From the NCBI GenBank assembly GCA_003281255.1, contig QCCL01000010.1, forward strand, positions 1 through 56,740: a DNA stretch of 56,740 bases, read 5' to 3'. Made by a program: the position numbers and the translations under genes. The DNA comes from Prochlorococcus sp. AG-347-L02. GTDB lineage: Bacteria > Cyanobacteriota > Cyanobacteriia > PCC-6307 > Cyanobiaceae. Shown here in pieces: positions 21,087-31,482 of the stretch. Each line of letters begins with the position of its first letter. Position 1 is the first letter of the stretch. The notes below the pieces were generated by a model. That model did no database searches. It saw only the letters and a program-made list of their open reading frames with translations, and was not told the DNA's origin.

Positions 21087-21764
21087 TTATTTTTTATATT
21101 TTTTTGGAGGCAAACATATGCCTATAAACATAGGAAGTCCAAAATCATGACATTTTTGAGTTGCTGTTGCCATAAGATTCTCAAGAATATTTAAAGTTTC
21201 TTCCTGATCACTATCATCAAGATCTAGTACTTCGTTTTGAGCTACAGTTTCTTCTCCAGTTGATGTTGTTGCTGTTGAAGTTCCAGTTGGCGTTCCAGTT
21301 GCTGTTGCTGGCGGATTACCAGTTGCTGTTGTTGTTACAGTTGCATCTGCATTACTATCCTTATCTTTTAGAGATTGATATCTATCAACACTATTGTTAA
21401 CAGGATTTAATTCCTCTGTATTTAATTTAAATTCTGTTTTTGCTCTGTAAACACTTATAAGTTCAACAATCTCTGGGAATTGCAGTTCCAATGGCTTTAA
21501 TTTTGAGCCATTAGACCTTACAAGAACCTTAACCTTATGATCTACAAGAAGCATTGCCTCTTGCACGGTATAGTCCTTAAGTTCTATAAGGAATTTACCA
21601 GTTTCCCCAGTCTTTTCATCGACAATAACACCAACAATATACGGACCGTAGCCGTTGTCTCTTTCTTCTATATGTACATGCCTGACAATACCAGCTTCAA
21701 TTAATAACAACTGCTGTCTTTTTGTACTATTACCAACAAAAGGTATATTTTTTAGATTTAACAT
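21087..21764 (-). CDS. Possible OB-fold protein with low-complexity linker, 225 aa
   Basis: Residues 1-115 look beta-rich (IVRHVHIEERDNGYGPYIVG and GKFLIELKDYTVQEAMLLV). Residues about 135-170 are almost only Thr, Ala, Gly and Pro (GNPPATATGTPTGTSTATT), followed by an acidic stretch and a basic Cys-containing end. A globular DNA-binding part plus a flexible linker plus an acidic segment recalls single-strand-binding proteins, but no motif proves it. The repetitive linker codons are an expansion-prone repeat. It directly precedes the nuclease gene. Confidence 0.5.
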   Translation of the reverse strand: MLNLKNIPFVGNSTKRQQLLLIEAGIVRHVHIEERDNGYGPYIVGVIVDEKTGETGKFLIELKDYTVQEAMLLVDHKVKVLVRSNGSKLKPLELQFPEIVELISVYRAKTEFKLNTEELNPVNNSVDRYQSLKDKDSNADATVTTTATGNPPATATGTPTGTSTATTSTGEETVAQNEVLDLDDSDQEETLNILENLMATATQKCHDFGLPMFIGICLPPKKYKK

Positions 21765-21902
21765 TTACTCTCCGCAGGAATAAAAACTATCTGGATTGTG
21801 AGGTGACTTAGACCAAAGCAACAACCAGTATTGCGATGAAGAATTTTCTTTAGATTCTTCTTTAGAGGAATTCCTAGAATTGGAATTAGATTTCTTACTC
21901 AT
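21765..21902 (-). CDS. 45-aa Ser-rich small protein
   Basis: The start at ATG 21902 (MSKKSNSNSRNSSKEESKEN) is preferred to an upstream one at 21956 because the extension runs through the operator-like site. The product is polar with a Trp-rich section (YWLLLWSKSPHNPDSFYS). Its stop is immediately followed by the start of the OB-fold-like gene. It is first in the leftward set. The function is unknown. Confidence 0.45.
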   Translation of the reverse strand: MSKKSNSNSRNSSKEESKENSSSQYWLLLWSKSPHNPDSFYSCGE

Positions 21903-21919
21903 TAATTTGAAAATCATAT

Positions 21920-21978
21920 GTATGAAAATAATACACTTAACTTTGTTATATTGCAACTAATAAGTATAAAAATAATAC
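21920..21978. promoter_or_regulatory. Two palindromic operator-like sites
   Basis: GTATGAAAATAATAC (21920-21934) and GTATAAAAATAATAC (21964-21978) each have GTAT/ATAC arms and a nearly identical 7-base centre. They are 44 bases apart, about four helical turns, and lie between the divergent transcripts of the cassette. This is the layout of a repressor with two operators. Confidence 0.5.
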
Positions 21979-22011
21979 AGTTTATGCCATCATCTAGTTA
22001 TATCAGTAAAT

Positions 22012-22088
22012 TTTAAGCGCAGTTCTAGAATTAATATCCTGATTAAATTCAAAATTTAGTCTTTCAAATATATTCTTTAAGCGCAGTT
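22012..22088. repeat. Direct repeat TTTAAGCGCAGTT, two copies
   Basis: TTTAAGCGCAGTT occurs at 22012-22024 and 22076-22088 between the operators and the GTG of the 364-codon gene. The GC-richer core (GCGCAG) stands out. It could be an activator or phage-type regulator site. The rest of 21979-22192 shows no gene. Confidence 0.5.
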
Positions 22089-22192
22089 GCTATAGATTTA
22101 GGTTTAAAAATAAAATACTTTTAGTAAAAAATATTATTATACGTATTGCTTATAGATGTATTACTTTCTATTATAAAGAAAACTTTTTAACC

Positions 22193-23287
22193 GTGGTAAC
22201 AATACTAAAAAGTCTACGAGAGTATAGACAAGAGGACGTGACTAAAGCCATTAATGAATTAAAAAATTGCTATGAGGCTCTAGAGGCTATAGAAAGTGTA
22301 CTTACAATTTTTAATAGGGAAACAAAATACAATAGGAACTTAGTTGAATCTGTTAGTAATTACATTAAACAAATTGAGGAAAGTGAAGGATATAAATCCT
22401 TTTTAAGTATTTTTAGACTTACCTACGAAGAGAAAAATGTTAGTGGCTACCCAGATTTAAAAGGAGTGATTGATTTCATGGAAATGAAACATAATCCTGA
22501 TTTACCGTGGCCGCTTATAAAAAGATTTCTTTATACAAATGAAAAAGAAAATGAATTTAAGCAACTTACCGAACAGAGTGCGAAACTTATTGTAGAAAAT
22601 GAAGAAGATTATTTGTGCGAAATAGATATTTCACCAATCCAAGATTCTGTTAGAAATGAAATTTCTAATGGAATATTAAGTCCTAGAGCTAGAGAAATTT
22701 TTGATTTATGGCTTTCGTTAAAACTAGCTGAAACTTTTAATGAAAAGGTAAGTTACAAGCATCCAATAACAAATGAAAAAGTTAAAAAGGAAGACGAGAG
22801 TCAAATTAAAGATCAAATCAATAAATTATTTATTTCATACTTCAAAGAGATAACAAAAAATAAAAATGAAGAAAAAGTCTCCCCAGAGTTTTTACCCTCT
22901 AATGACAAATTATGGTTTGATTTAGTTAATGAAGCTCAAAGATTTAAATTAAAGTTAATTGAACTTAAGGAAAACTATCGAAATGAATTAAATAAATACA
23001 ATTTAGACAATACTGAATTTTTGGTTGTAGACCTTTTAAGCTTTATTAAAAAGAATGGTTTCGATCTCTATTCGATACCTCCTGTAAGAAAAATGCAAAC
23101 TATTCCTGGCGGTGCAGGACTAATTAAAAGATGCAATGAACTCAGAGAGGGTTCAAAGAAAGGTATGGAAGTTGCAAGAGCAAAGTATAGTCAATATTTA
23201 AAAAATAATAAGATTAGATTAATAGATAAACCTTTTCAGCAAAATAAAACGAGTAAACCTGAAACAAGTAGCTTATTAGATGAATAA
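22193..23287 (+). CDS. Hypothetical protein, 364 aa, divergent gene of the cassette
   Basis: The GTG start is the first in-frame start of the open frame; no ribosome binding site is obvious, so a later start is possible. The product is largely helical and Lys/Glu/Asn-rich without membrane segments, with a conserved-looking late segment SIPPVRKMQTIPGGAGLIKR. No enzyme motif was found. The size and divergent position would suit a replication, packaging or control protein of a small element. It ends 150 bases before the EVE gene. Confidence 0.6.
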   Translation: MVTILKSLREYRQEDVTKAINELKNCYEALEAIESVLTIFNRETKYNRNLVESVSNYIKQIEESEGYKSFLSIFRLTYEEKNVSGYPDLKGVIDFMEMKHNPDLPWPLIKRFLYTNEKENEFKQLTEQSAKLIVENEEDYLCEIDISPIQDSVRNEISNGILSPRAREIFDLWLSLKLAETFNEKVSYKHPITNEKVKKEDESQIKDQINKLFISYFKEITKNKNEEKVSPEFLPSNDKLWFDLVNEAQRFKLKLIELKENYRNELNKYNLDNTEFLVVDLLSFIKKNGFDLYSIPPVRKMQTIPGGAGLIKRCNELREGSKKGMEVARAKYSQYLKNNKIRLIDKPFQQNKTSKPETSSLLDE

Positions 23288-23390
23288 ATTATTGGTATTA
23301 ATACTTTAAAGTACATTTTGAAAATCTTACTTTCCGGAAAGAAAACTTTAATGGATAATAAATATATAAAAGCGAATAGTATGATATTAC

Positions 23391-23412
23391 ATTCACGATT
23401 CGTTCACGATTT
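23391..23412. repeat. Tandem 11-mer, right boundary repeat
   Basis: ATTCACGATTC and GTTCACGATTT lie head to tail, the second identical to both left-boundary units at 18045-18066. The EVE ATG follows 25 bases later. It is either an attachment-site arm or the normal upstream element of the EVE gene that was copied. Confidence 0.65.
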
Positions 23413-23436
23413 GCAATTTCCTCCAAATACCTTGAT

Positions 23437-23895
23437 ATGACTGAAGAAAATTTTTGGCTAATGAAAAGTGAGCCTGATGCATACAGCATAGATACCTTAA
23501 AAAATGACGGTGTAACTTTATGGGATGGAATAAGAAATTATCAGGCTCGAAATTTTATGAGAAAAATGAATAAAGGAGATAAAGTATTTTTCTATCATTC
23601 GAACTGTAAACCCCCAGGTATTGTGGGACTTATGAAGGTAATAGATCTAAATATTGTTGATCCTACTCAATTTGATAAAAATTCAAAATATTTTGATCCA
23701 AAATCAAAACCTGATAATCCTAGATGGGATTGTGCAAAAGTAAAATACATCTCTAAATCAAATAAGATTTTAAGTTTACCTGAATTAAAGATTCTATTTA
23801 ATGAGGATGAATTATTAGTCGTAAAAAAAGGAAATAGATTATCAATATTACCTGTCAGAAAGGATATTGCAAAAATACTACTAGAAAAAATATAA
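23437..23895 (+). CDS. EVE-domain protein (THYN1-like)
   Basis: 152 residues forming a complete EVE domain, a PUA-like fold: FWLMKSEPDAYSIDTLKNDG, WDGIRNYQARNFMRKM, GDKVFFYHSNCKPPGIVGLM and PDNPRWDCAKV. EVE proteins bind modified bases in RNA or DNA; in bacteria many are thought to recognise modified nucleotides, some in defence loci. The intact copy lies at the right edge of the cassette and its 5' end is duplicated at 17967, so this gene is probably the insertion target. Confidence 0.85.
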   Translation: MTEENFWLMKSEPDAYSIDTLKNDGVTLWDGIRNYQARNFMRKMNKGDKVFFYHSNCKPPGIVGLMKVIDLNIVDPTQFDKNSKYFDPKSKPDNPRWDCAKVKYISKSNKILSLPELKILFNEDELLVVKKGNRLSILPVRKDIAKILLEKI

Positions 23896-23900
23896 AAAGT

Positions 23901-24152
23901 TTAATTCTTAAAATTCATTGAAAACATATTGCCAATATAGAGTCTCGTTAAATCCCTATTTTGAAATCCTTTTTGCATTAAAAAACCTGCGATAGCAGCT
24001 TGCAGTATCCTGTATTGATCCCAATTAGGATGCTCCTCAACGAATTCTTTCATAGCCTTTTGAAGATTTTCTTGAAGTTCACATTTAAAACTTATAACTT
24101 CATCTTTTTGATTTAGTACTTTTGAATTTTCATCGAAATTTAACTCTTGCAT
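23901..24152 (-). CDS. DUF2811 family protein
   Basis: 83 residues containing the family core LQKAMKEFVEEHPNWDQYRI then LQAAIAGFLMQKGFQNRDLT and RLYIGNMF. This family is restricted to cyanobacteria and has no known function. It is convergent with the EVE gene, 5 bases apart, and starts the core part of the window. Confidence 0.75.
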   Translation of the reverse strand: MQELNFDENSKVLNQKDEVISFKCELQENLQKAMKEFVEEHPNWDQYRILQAAIAGFLMQKGFQNRDLTRLYIGNMFSMNFKN

Positions 24153-24464
24153 ATTAAAAAAATTTATTGGAAATTAAATCTATAAAATGTAGTTTTCTCC
24201 AAAATTACTAAATCGTCAACAAACATTATTAAGAGACAGTCTCAGGTTATAGAATAATGAGAATTCAGTCATGACCAAGGGATTAATGAAAATCAATTTT
24301 GTAAAATTAAATCTTACTTAAATATAAAGATTTATATAAAATGAGAAGTTTTCCACATGCTTTAGGTCATCAGATATTTTTTTTTTAAATATTGTGGAAA
24401 AGTTGTGAAAAATTTTTTTTGGAAGGGGGAAATATTTTCTAAAATTTCCAATTTTATTTATCTT
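24153..24464. other. AT-rich intergenic region with three DnaA-type boxes
   Basis: No gene is seen. TTTTCCACA lies at 24349-24357. On the other strand TTTTCCACA (24393-24401) and TTTTTCACA (24404-24412) follow 11 bases apart, all fitting TTWTNCACA. A T-run precedes the pair and another follows. A role as a DnaA-binding site is possible; the usual origin in this genus is elsewhere (near dnaN). Confidence 0.4.
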
Positions 24465-24836
24465 TTAATCCATTGATTCCCACATGTTTTTTATTTCATA
24501 AAATAAATTTTGTGCTATTGGTATCGGCCAATACATTTCGAAGGATCTAGTTTGATCTTGGCTTTCAAAAACAAACTTTAAACTCCATTCATTCTTTTTT
24601 CCCTCTAACTGAATATACCAAGGAAGTTTTTCTACTTCTAAGGTAATATATTCTTCATCCATTAGTTGATCCTTGATAACTAATAATTGTTCATTGATTC
24701 TTAAAAGCAAAAGGTAAAGTGAATAGAATTCACTTTTTTGTAACTCGATTGACCAATTATCAACACCAATCAAAAAGCAAAATTTACCTTTTTTAAAATC
24801 TCTAAGTAATCTCCATCCTTTTTGGTCTTTTACCAA
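24465..24836 (-). CDS. DUF1818 family protein
   Basis: 123 residues matching the cyanobacterial DUF1818 pattern: GWRLLRDFKKGKFCFLIGVD with NWSIELQKSEF, PWYIQLEGKKNEWSLKFVFE, and a final WPIPIAQNLFYEI. The fold resembles plant Whirly-type or transcription-associated proteins in some models, but the role is unknown. It directly follows rpoZ (2-base gap), a common pairing in this genus. Confidence 0.75.
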   Translation of the reverse strand: MVKDQKGWRLLRDFKKGKFCFLIGVDNWSIELQKSEFYSLYLLLLRINEQLLVIKDQLMDEEYITLEVEKLPWYIQLEGKKNEWSLKFVFESQDQTRSFEMYWPIPIAQNLFYEIKNMWESMD

Positions 24837-24838
24837 AA

Positions 24839-25075
24839 TTAGCCTGGAAGTAAATCTGGTTGATCTTGTTCATCGCTTAGTTCAATAATTGACCTTTGAA
24901 CAGGTTTAATAGTTGACTCCTCCAATAAGCCATCAAAATCATCAAAACGCCTTTGTTTAGCTCTGAAAGCAATTTTCACTGTAGTTAAATATCTATTAGT
25001 TGATTTTCTTATCAAGCTCTCACCTCTCTTTGCAAGATCATTAGAATCGACTCCTGCATTATTAGATATGTTCAT
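24839..25075 (-). CDS. rpoZ: RNA polymerase omega subunit
   Basis: 78 residues with the cyanobacterial omega pattern: [29 protein letters not shown], then [19 protein letters not shown]. Omega helps assemble the beta-prime subunit of RNA polymerase and influences sigma use. It is co-transcribed with the DUF1818 gene. The divergent Hsp70-like gene starts about 100 bases away. Confidence 0.85.
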   Translation of the reverse strand: MNISNNAGVDSNDLAKRGESLIRKSTNRYLTTVKIAFRAKQRRFDDFDGLLEESTIKPVQRSIIELSDEQDQPDLLPG

Positions 25076-25172
25076 TAAAAAAAATTTTTACTATAAACTG
25101 TATTTTACAGTTTATTCGACCATTTCAAAACATAAATTACAAAAAGAACTTAATTGATTTAAATAATTTCAT

Positions 25173-26741
25173 ATGGAAGAACGTTTATCTGGAACACTTG
25201 CTATTGATTTAGGGAACACTAATACTGTTGTAGCTTTTCAAGATCAAAAAGATATAAATTCTGTTTTAGTTGAAATACCGAATATTACATCATCTCCAGG
25301 AGTTATTCCTTCGGCAGTATGGTACGAGGAACCTTCAAAGATTCCTAAAATTGGTATTAGTGCTCTAAAGATGAGGGATAACTCAAATTCTGATTTATTT
25401 TTTCATTCGAACTTTAAACGATTAATTGGGAATTCTATTGAAAAAATTAACAAGAAAAATATCCTAAACCCTAATGAATGTGGCGAAACATTTTTTCAAA
25501 TTTTGTGGGCAAACATTCCTCACAAGTATGAGATCAAAAGACTTGTTTTAACCGCTCCTATAGATACATACAAGGGGTACAGAGAATGGTTAGTTAACCT
25601 TTGCGAGGATATATCTGTAGATGAAATAGCCCTTGTTGACGAGCCTACTGCGGCAAGTTTAGGAATAAATATACCATTTGGCTCAAAAATTATGACATTA
25701 GATATTGGAGGAAGTACAGTCGATATGAATATAGTCAAAATAGAAGGGGGAGAAGGAAAATCTGGTCCAATAGCTGAACTATTAAAATTTAAAGGTAATG
25801 ATGTAAGCTCAATTTCGAAACAAAAAATAAGGTGTGCTGAAATAATTGGAAAAACAGGCTCAAAAATTGGTGGGAAAGATATTGATCAATGGATAGTAGA
25901 TTATTTTATTCCAAGTAATAATTTTATTAATAATCTTTCAAAGGCAGAAAAAATAAAATGTAAACTCAGCTCATCTGTAATCAAATATGAAAATAAATAT
26001 CAAATAAAATTATTTACTGAACAAAATAAAGAAAGTGAATTTTACTTAAGTAAAGAAATATTTGAGAAAATACTCATTGATAATAATCTTCTTAATCACC
26101 TTGAATCTTTACTAAAAGATTTATTAAATCAAGCAAGAGGTAAATTTTGTACAGTTGACGACTTAAATGCAATTGTATTGGTTGGTGGAGGAACTCAAAT
26201 ACCATTGATTAAAGAATGGATATCAAAAAGAATTCCAAAAATTCAAATAAAGTCGCCACCCCCTATTGAATCAATAGCTTTAGGAGCTTTAGCAATGACC
26301 CCAGGGGTAAAAATTAAAGACATATTAAACAAAGGATTATCTATAAGATTATTTAATAAAAGAGAGCAAAAACACTTTTGGCATCCTATTTTTTGCAAAG
26401 GTCAAACATGGCCAACAGAAACACCCTTTAAACTGATCCTTCAAGCTAGTAAAAAAAATCAGAAAATATTTGAAATAATAATTGGAGAGACACAAAAAGA
26501 AAGAACATATGATGTGATTTTTGAAAATGGATTACCAAAGTTATCAGAGATTCAAAATGAAGAAGAAATTATAAAATGGAACAAAAAACCACTCAAAATA
26601 TCATTAAATAATAAATCTAATATTGGAGAAGACACATTAAAACTTTTTTTTAAAATTACGAAAAATGCTGATTTATTAGTTAAGTGTTTTGATATTAGGG
26701 ATGAATTTTTTGGAGAATATAATTTAGGAAATATCTTCTGA
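25173..26741 (+). CDS. Hsp70-family (DnaK-like) protein without typical lid
   Basis: 522 residues, about 100 shorter than DnaK. The N-terminal actin-like ATPase is clear: phosphate 1 LAIDLGNTNTVVAF, the KRLIG segment, VDEPTAASLG, phosphate 2 MTLDIGGSTVDMNIVK and LVGGGTQIPLIKEW. After about residue 390 there is only a short beta-rich region and no helical lid, so client handling probably differs from DnaK. It lacks a neighbouring dnaJ or grpE. Such Hsp70-like proteins are common in cyanobacteria with undefined roles. Confidence 0.8.
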   Translation: MEERLSGTLAIDLGNTNTVVAFQDQKDINSVLVEIPNITSSPGVIPSAVWYEEPSKIPKIGISALKMRDNSNSDLFFHSNFKRLIGNSIEKINKKNILNPNECGETFFQILWANIPHKYEIKRLVLTAPIDTYKGYREWLVNLCEDISVDEIALVDEPTAASLGINIPFGSKIMTLDIGGSTVDMNIVKIEGGEGKSGPIAELLKFKGNDVSSISKQKIRCAEIIGKTGSKIGGKDIDQWIVDYFIPSNNFINNLSKAEKIKCKLSSSVIKYENKYQIKLFTEQNKESEFYLSKEIFEKILIDNNLLNHLESLLKDLLNQARGKFCTVDDLNAIVLVGGGTQIPLIKEWISKRIPKIQIKSPPPIESIALGALAMTPGVKIKDILNKGLSIRLFNKREQKHFWHPIFCKGQTWPTETPFKLILQASKKNQKIFEIIIGETQKERTYDVIFENGLPKLSEIQNEEEIIKWNKKPLKISLNNKSNIGEDTLKLFFKITKNADLLVKCFDIRDEFFGEYNLGNIF

Positions 26742-26748
26742 AAAATAA

Positions 26749-27285
26749 CTATTCCAGAAAAACTCCTTCTTCATTATCAATATTATTTAAACGTAAACTA
26801 ATACTTTCAATTTTACTAGTTGGCACTTTTTTACCACAAAAATCTGGTTGAATAGGTAACTCTCTATGACCTCTATCTACCATTACTAATAACATCACTC
26901 TTTGAGGCCTGCCCCATGAATACAAAGCATCCATTGCAGCTCTAATTGTTCTGCCTGTGTAAATTACATCATCTATTAAGATAATTTCTTGTTTCTCAAT
27001 AGGAGTTGGAATATCTGCAGCTTGTATTAGGCGGGTTCCAACTCTATTTTGGTCATCTCTATAAAAAGTTGGATCAATTGTTCCTTTTCTAACTCTTAAA
27101 CCTGTTCTAGAGAATAATTCCTTTTCTAGCACTTTAGTAAGCTCAATTCCTCTTGTTGGGATACCAACCAATAGAAGGTTATCCAGTTTTTTTACTTTTT
27201 CGATAATTTCACAAGTCAAACGCGAAATAGTTTTTCTAAGCTCAACTTCAGTTAGTATTACGATCTTTTTTGTCTTCTTGGACAT
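26749..27285 (-). CDS. pyrR: PyrR bifunctional protein
   Basis: 178 residues of the phosphoribosyltransferase fold with the PRPP loop ILIDDVIYTGRTIRAA, GIPTRGIELTKVL near the start and LVMVDRGHRELPIQPDF. In Firmicutes PyrR attenuates pyrimidine operons by binding RNA and has weak uracil phosphoribosyltransferase activity; in cyanobacteria the RNA role is not established. It stands between convergent Hsp70-like and divergent gpmI genes. Confidence 0.88.
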   Translation of the reverse strand: MSKKTKKIVILTEVELRKTISRLTCEIIEKVKKLDNLLLVGIPTRGIELTKVLEKELFSRTGLRVRKGTIDPTFYRDDQNRVGTRLIQAADIPTPIEKQEIILIDDVIYTGRTIRAAMDALYSWGRPQRVMLLVMVDRGHRELPIQPDFCGKKVPTSKIESISLRLNNIDNEEGVFLE

Positions 27286-27422
27286 GATTTATCAAGAAAT
27301 AAAATTAATCTAATATTTTCATAAATTAGCAAAAGCTAACTATGTTAAATATAAATTGTTAAAGAGTAACGTTTACAGCTAAATTTAAGGTTGGATCAGT
27401 TAACAATGAATTTGATCTAAAT

Positions 27423-29045
27423 ATGTCAAAGATTAGCAGCAAAAATATAAAAAGATTAAGTGTTCCTCAGAGCCCTGTAGTTCTTGCAATATTAGATGGA
27501 TGGGGATATCGCAAAGAAAAATCAGATAATGCTATAAAAAGTGCTAATACACCAATCATGGACTCATTGTGGCATGCTTACCCCCACACCCTTATAAGTG
27601 CTAGTGGATCTGAAGTAGGCCTCCCAGATGGTCAAATGGGTAATTCAGAGGTAGGGCACCTAACCATTGGTTCGGGAAGAATAATACAACAAGAACTTGT
27701 AAGGATTTCAAATATTGTAAAAAATAATCAATTAGGCTTGGTAAATGAGTTAAAAGATATGGCTACTTCATTAAAAAAAAATAATTCTACTTTGCATATC
27801 ACGGGATTATGTTCCGATGGAGGAGTTCATAGTCATATCGATCATTTATTAGGTTTAATAAAATGGGCATCTGATAACAAAATTAAAAAAGTTGCAATCC
27901 ATATTATTACTGATGGAAGAGACACTCCTGCAAAAAGTGCCTTGAAATACCTAAATCAAATAGAAACATGTATAGAGAAATTTAACCTAGGCGAAATAGC
28001 TTCCATATGCGGTAGATACTGGATAATGGATAGAAATCTTTTATGGGATAGAACAGAAAAAGCATATTCTAATTTGACTGATCCAGATATTCAAATAACA
28101 AATATTTCTCCCAAGGATTATATAGAAAACAGTTATTCCAAAAACATAACCGATGAATTTATAAAGCCAATACGAATGTCTGAAAACTATCTTAAAGATG
28201 GGGATAGTTTGATTTGCTTTAACTTTCGTCCGGACAGAGCAAGACAAATAGTCAAATCCCTTTCGGTCAATGAATTCTCAGACTTTGAAAGAAAAAATTT
28301 TCCAAATCTAGATTTTGTTACTTTTACTCAATATGATCCGAACTTTCCCGTTAAAGTTGCATTTCCTCCTGAATCACTCAATAATTTTATGGGGCAAATA
28401 GTGTCAGAAAATGGACTTAAACAATATAGAACCGCGGAAACTGAAAAATATCCTCACGTAACATATTTTTTTAATGGAGGAGTTGAAATACCTTTACCTG
28501 GTGAAGAGAGGCATTTGATTCCATCTCCAAGAGTAGCAACTTACGATATGGAACCTGAAATGTCTGCAGAGGAATTAACTATTAGTTGCTCCAAAGCAAT
28601 TAAAAGCGGGAATTATGCTTTTGTTGTTATCAATTTTGCCAATCCTGATATGGTTGGTCATACAGGCAACATGGATGCAACAATTAAAGCTATAGAAAAA
28701 GTAGATAAATGTGTAGGTCAAATAGTTAATGCTACTGGAGAAATGGGCGGAAGCATTGTTATTACAGCCGATCATGGTAACGCGGAGGTAATGAAAGGAT
28801 CTGAAGGAGAACCATGGACAGCACACACTATAAATAAAGTTCCTTTAATTTTGATTGAAGGTGAAAAAAGAAAAATACCAAATATGGGAAATGAAATTAA
28901 TTTAAGAGAAAACGCGGGCTTAGCAGATATTGCTCCCACTTTATTGCAATTATTAAATCTACCAGTGCCAAAAGAAATGACAGGGAAATCGCTTATTCAA
29001 GAAATTGAATTAAAGGGTTATAATAAAGTCGTTCAACACGTTTAA
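27423..29045 (+). CDS. gpmI: Phosphoglycerate mutase, cofactor-independent
   Basis: 540 residues, normal for iPGM. Visible motifs: [11 protein letters not shown] (metal Asp), the catalytic serine in [36 protein letters not shown], and [10 protein letters not shown] near the end. The enzyme interconverts 3- and 2-phosphoglycerate using two Mn ions. SecG follows by 23 bases in the same orientation, an arrangement shared by Prochlorococcus genomes. Confidence 0.93.
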   Translation: MSKISSKNIKRLSVPQSPVVLAILDGWGYRKEKSDNAIKSANTPIMDSLWHAYPHTLISASGSEVGLPDGQMGNSEVGHLTIGSGRIIQQELVRISNIVKNNQLGLVNELKDMATSLKKNNSTLHITGLCSDGGVHSHIDHLLGLIKWASDNKIKKVAIHIITDGRDTPAKSALKYLNQIETCIEKFNLGEIASICGRYWIMDRNLLWDRTEKAYSNLTDPDIQITNISPKDYIENSYSKNITDEFIKPIRMSENYLKDGDSLICFNFRPDRARQIVKSLSVNEFSDFERKNFPNLDFVTFTQYDPNFPVKVAFPPESLNNFMGQIVSENGLKQYRTAETEKYPHVTYFFNGGVEIPLPGEERHLIPSPRVATYDMEPEMSAEELTISCSKAIKSGNYAFVVINFANPDMVGHTGNMDATIKAIEKVDKCVGQIVNATGEMGGSIVITADHGNAEVMKGSEGEPWTAHTINKVPLILIEGEKRKIPNMGNEINLRENAGLADIAPTLLQLLNLPVPKEMTGKSLIQEIELKGYNKVVQHV

Positions 29046-29068
29046 AGCTAATAAAAGTTTTTTAAGCA

Positions 29069-29296
29069 ATGATTCAAATTATTAGTTGGATTTGGGTATT
29101 TTCTGGAGTTCTTCTCATTCTCTTAGTTTTACTTCATAGTCCCAAAGGTGATGGAATGGGAGGAATAGCCGCCAGCGGAAGCTCTATGTTCAACAGCGCA
29201 AGTAGTGCAGAAGCCTCTCTAAACAAAATAACTTGGACTTTTTTAGTGATATTTTTGTCTCTCGCAATTATTCTTAGCGCTGGTTGGCTTTCATAA
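29069..29296 (+). CDS. secG: Protein translocase subunit SecG
   Basis: 75 residues with two transmembrane helices (IISWIWVFSGVLLILLVLLH and WTFLVIFLSLAIILSAGWL) separated by the glycine/serine-rich SecG loop GDGMGGIAASGSSMFNSASS. It forms SecYEG and assists SecA-driven export. It sits downstream of gpmI and converges with groL, with a terminator between. Confidence 0.88.
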   Translation: MIQIISWIWVFSGVLLILLVLLHSPKGDGMGGIAASGSSMFNSASSAEASLNKITWTFLVIFLSLAIILSAGWLS

Positions 29297-29305
29297 AAGT
29301 TGAAT

Positions 29306-29331
29306 AAAAAAAGGACCATTTTGAATGATCC
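29306..29331 (-). terminator. Terminator of the groSL operon
   Basis: On the minus strand arms GGATCAT and ATGGTCC (one G-U pair) with a short loop are followed by seven T's (29306-29312). It lies 34 bases after the groL stop and may also end the secG transcript. Confidence 0.65.
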
Positions 29332-29364
29332 CATTTAAAAATTTATTAAAAACTACTTTTTTAG

Positions 29365-31029
<1,665 letters not shown>

Positions 31030-31053
31030 TTAATAATTTTTGAAACGAATATT

Positions 31054-31365
31054 TTAGCTTACTACAGCTAAAATATCTTTTTCTGAGAGCAAGACATATT
31101 CATCTCCTCCCAATTTAATGTCTGTGCCAGCATATTTGCTGTACAAAACTTTGTCGCCAATACTCACTTCTGGAGTTTGTCGAGAACCGTCGTCATTAAG
31201 TTTGCCAGGGCCAACCTGAGCAACTTCTCCAACCTGTGGTTTTTCTTTAGCTGAATCAGGCAAAAGAATGCCCCCAGCAGTTTTTTCCTCAGATGCGGAA
31301 ACTTTAATAAATATTCTATCTCCCAGTGGTTTTACTGTAGAGACTGTAAGTGAAACAGCTGCCAT
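31054..31365 (-). CDS. groS: Co-chaperonin GroES
   Basis: 103 residues with the GroES pattern: [20 protein letters not shown], the mobile loop [18 protein letters not shown] and [24 protein letters not shown]-type end. The heptameric lid of GroEL. It is first gene of the groSL operon, divergent from atpD; the 218-base region between holds the K-box and a hairpin at 31511-31530. Confidence 0.95.
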
Positions 31366-31482
31366 AGATTAATGGAGGATCATGATTGAGACGCTTTACG
31401 TCATAAAAGTGGAAAGAGAAGTTCTCCATCCGTATCATCAACAACATAATCTGCAAAGCGGCAATTAAACCATACTTAAACT

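Noticed and set aside
21250..21360. Tandem-like repeats that could suggest a CRISPR array
   Set aside because: The units are short, imperfect, without spacers, and lie in frame within a gene; no cas1 or cas2 is present even though a Cas4-like nuclease is adjacent.
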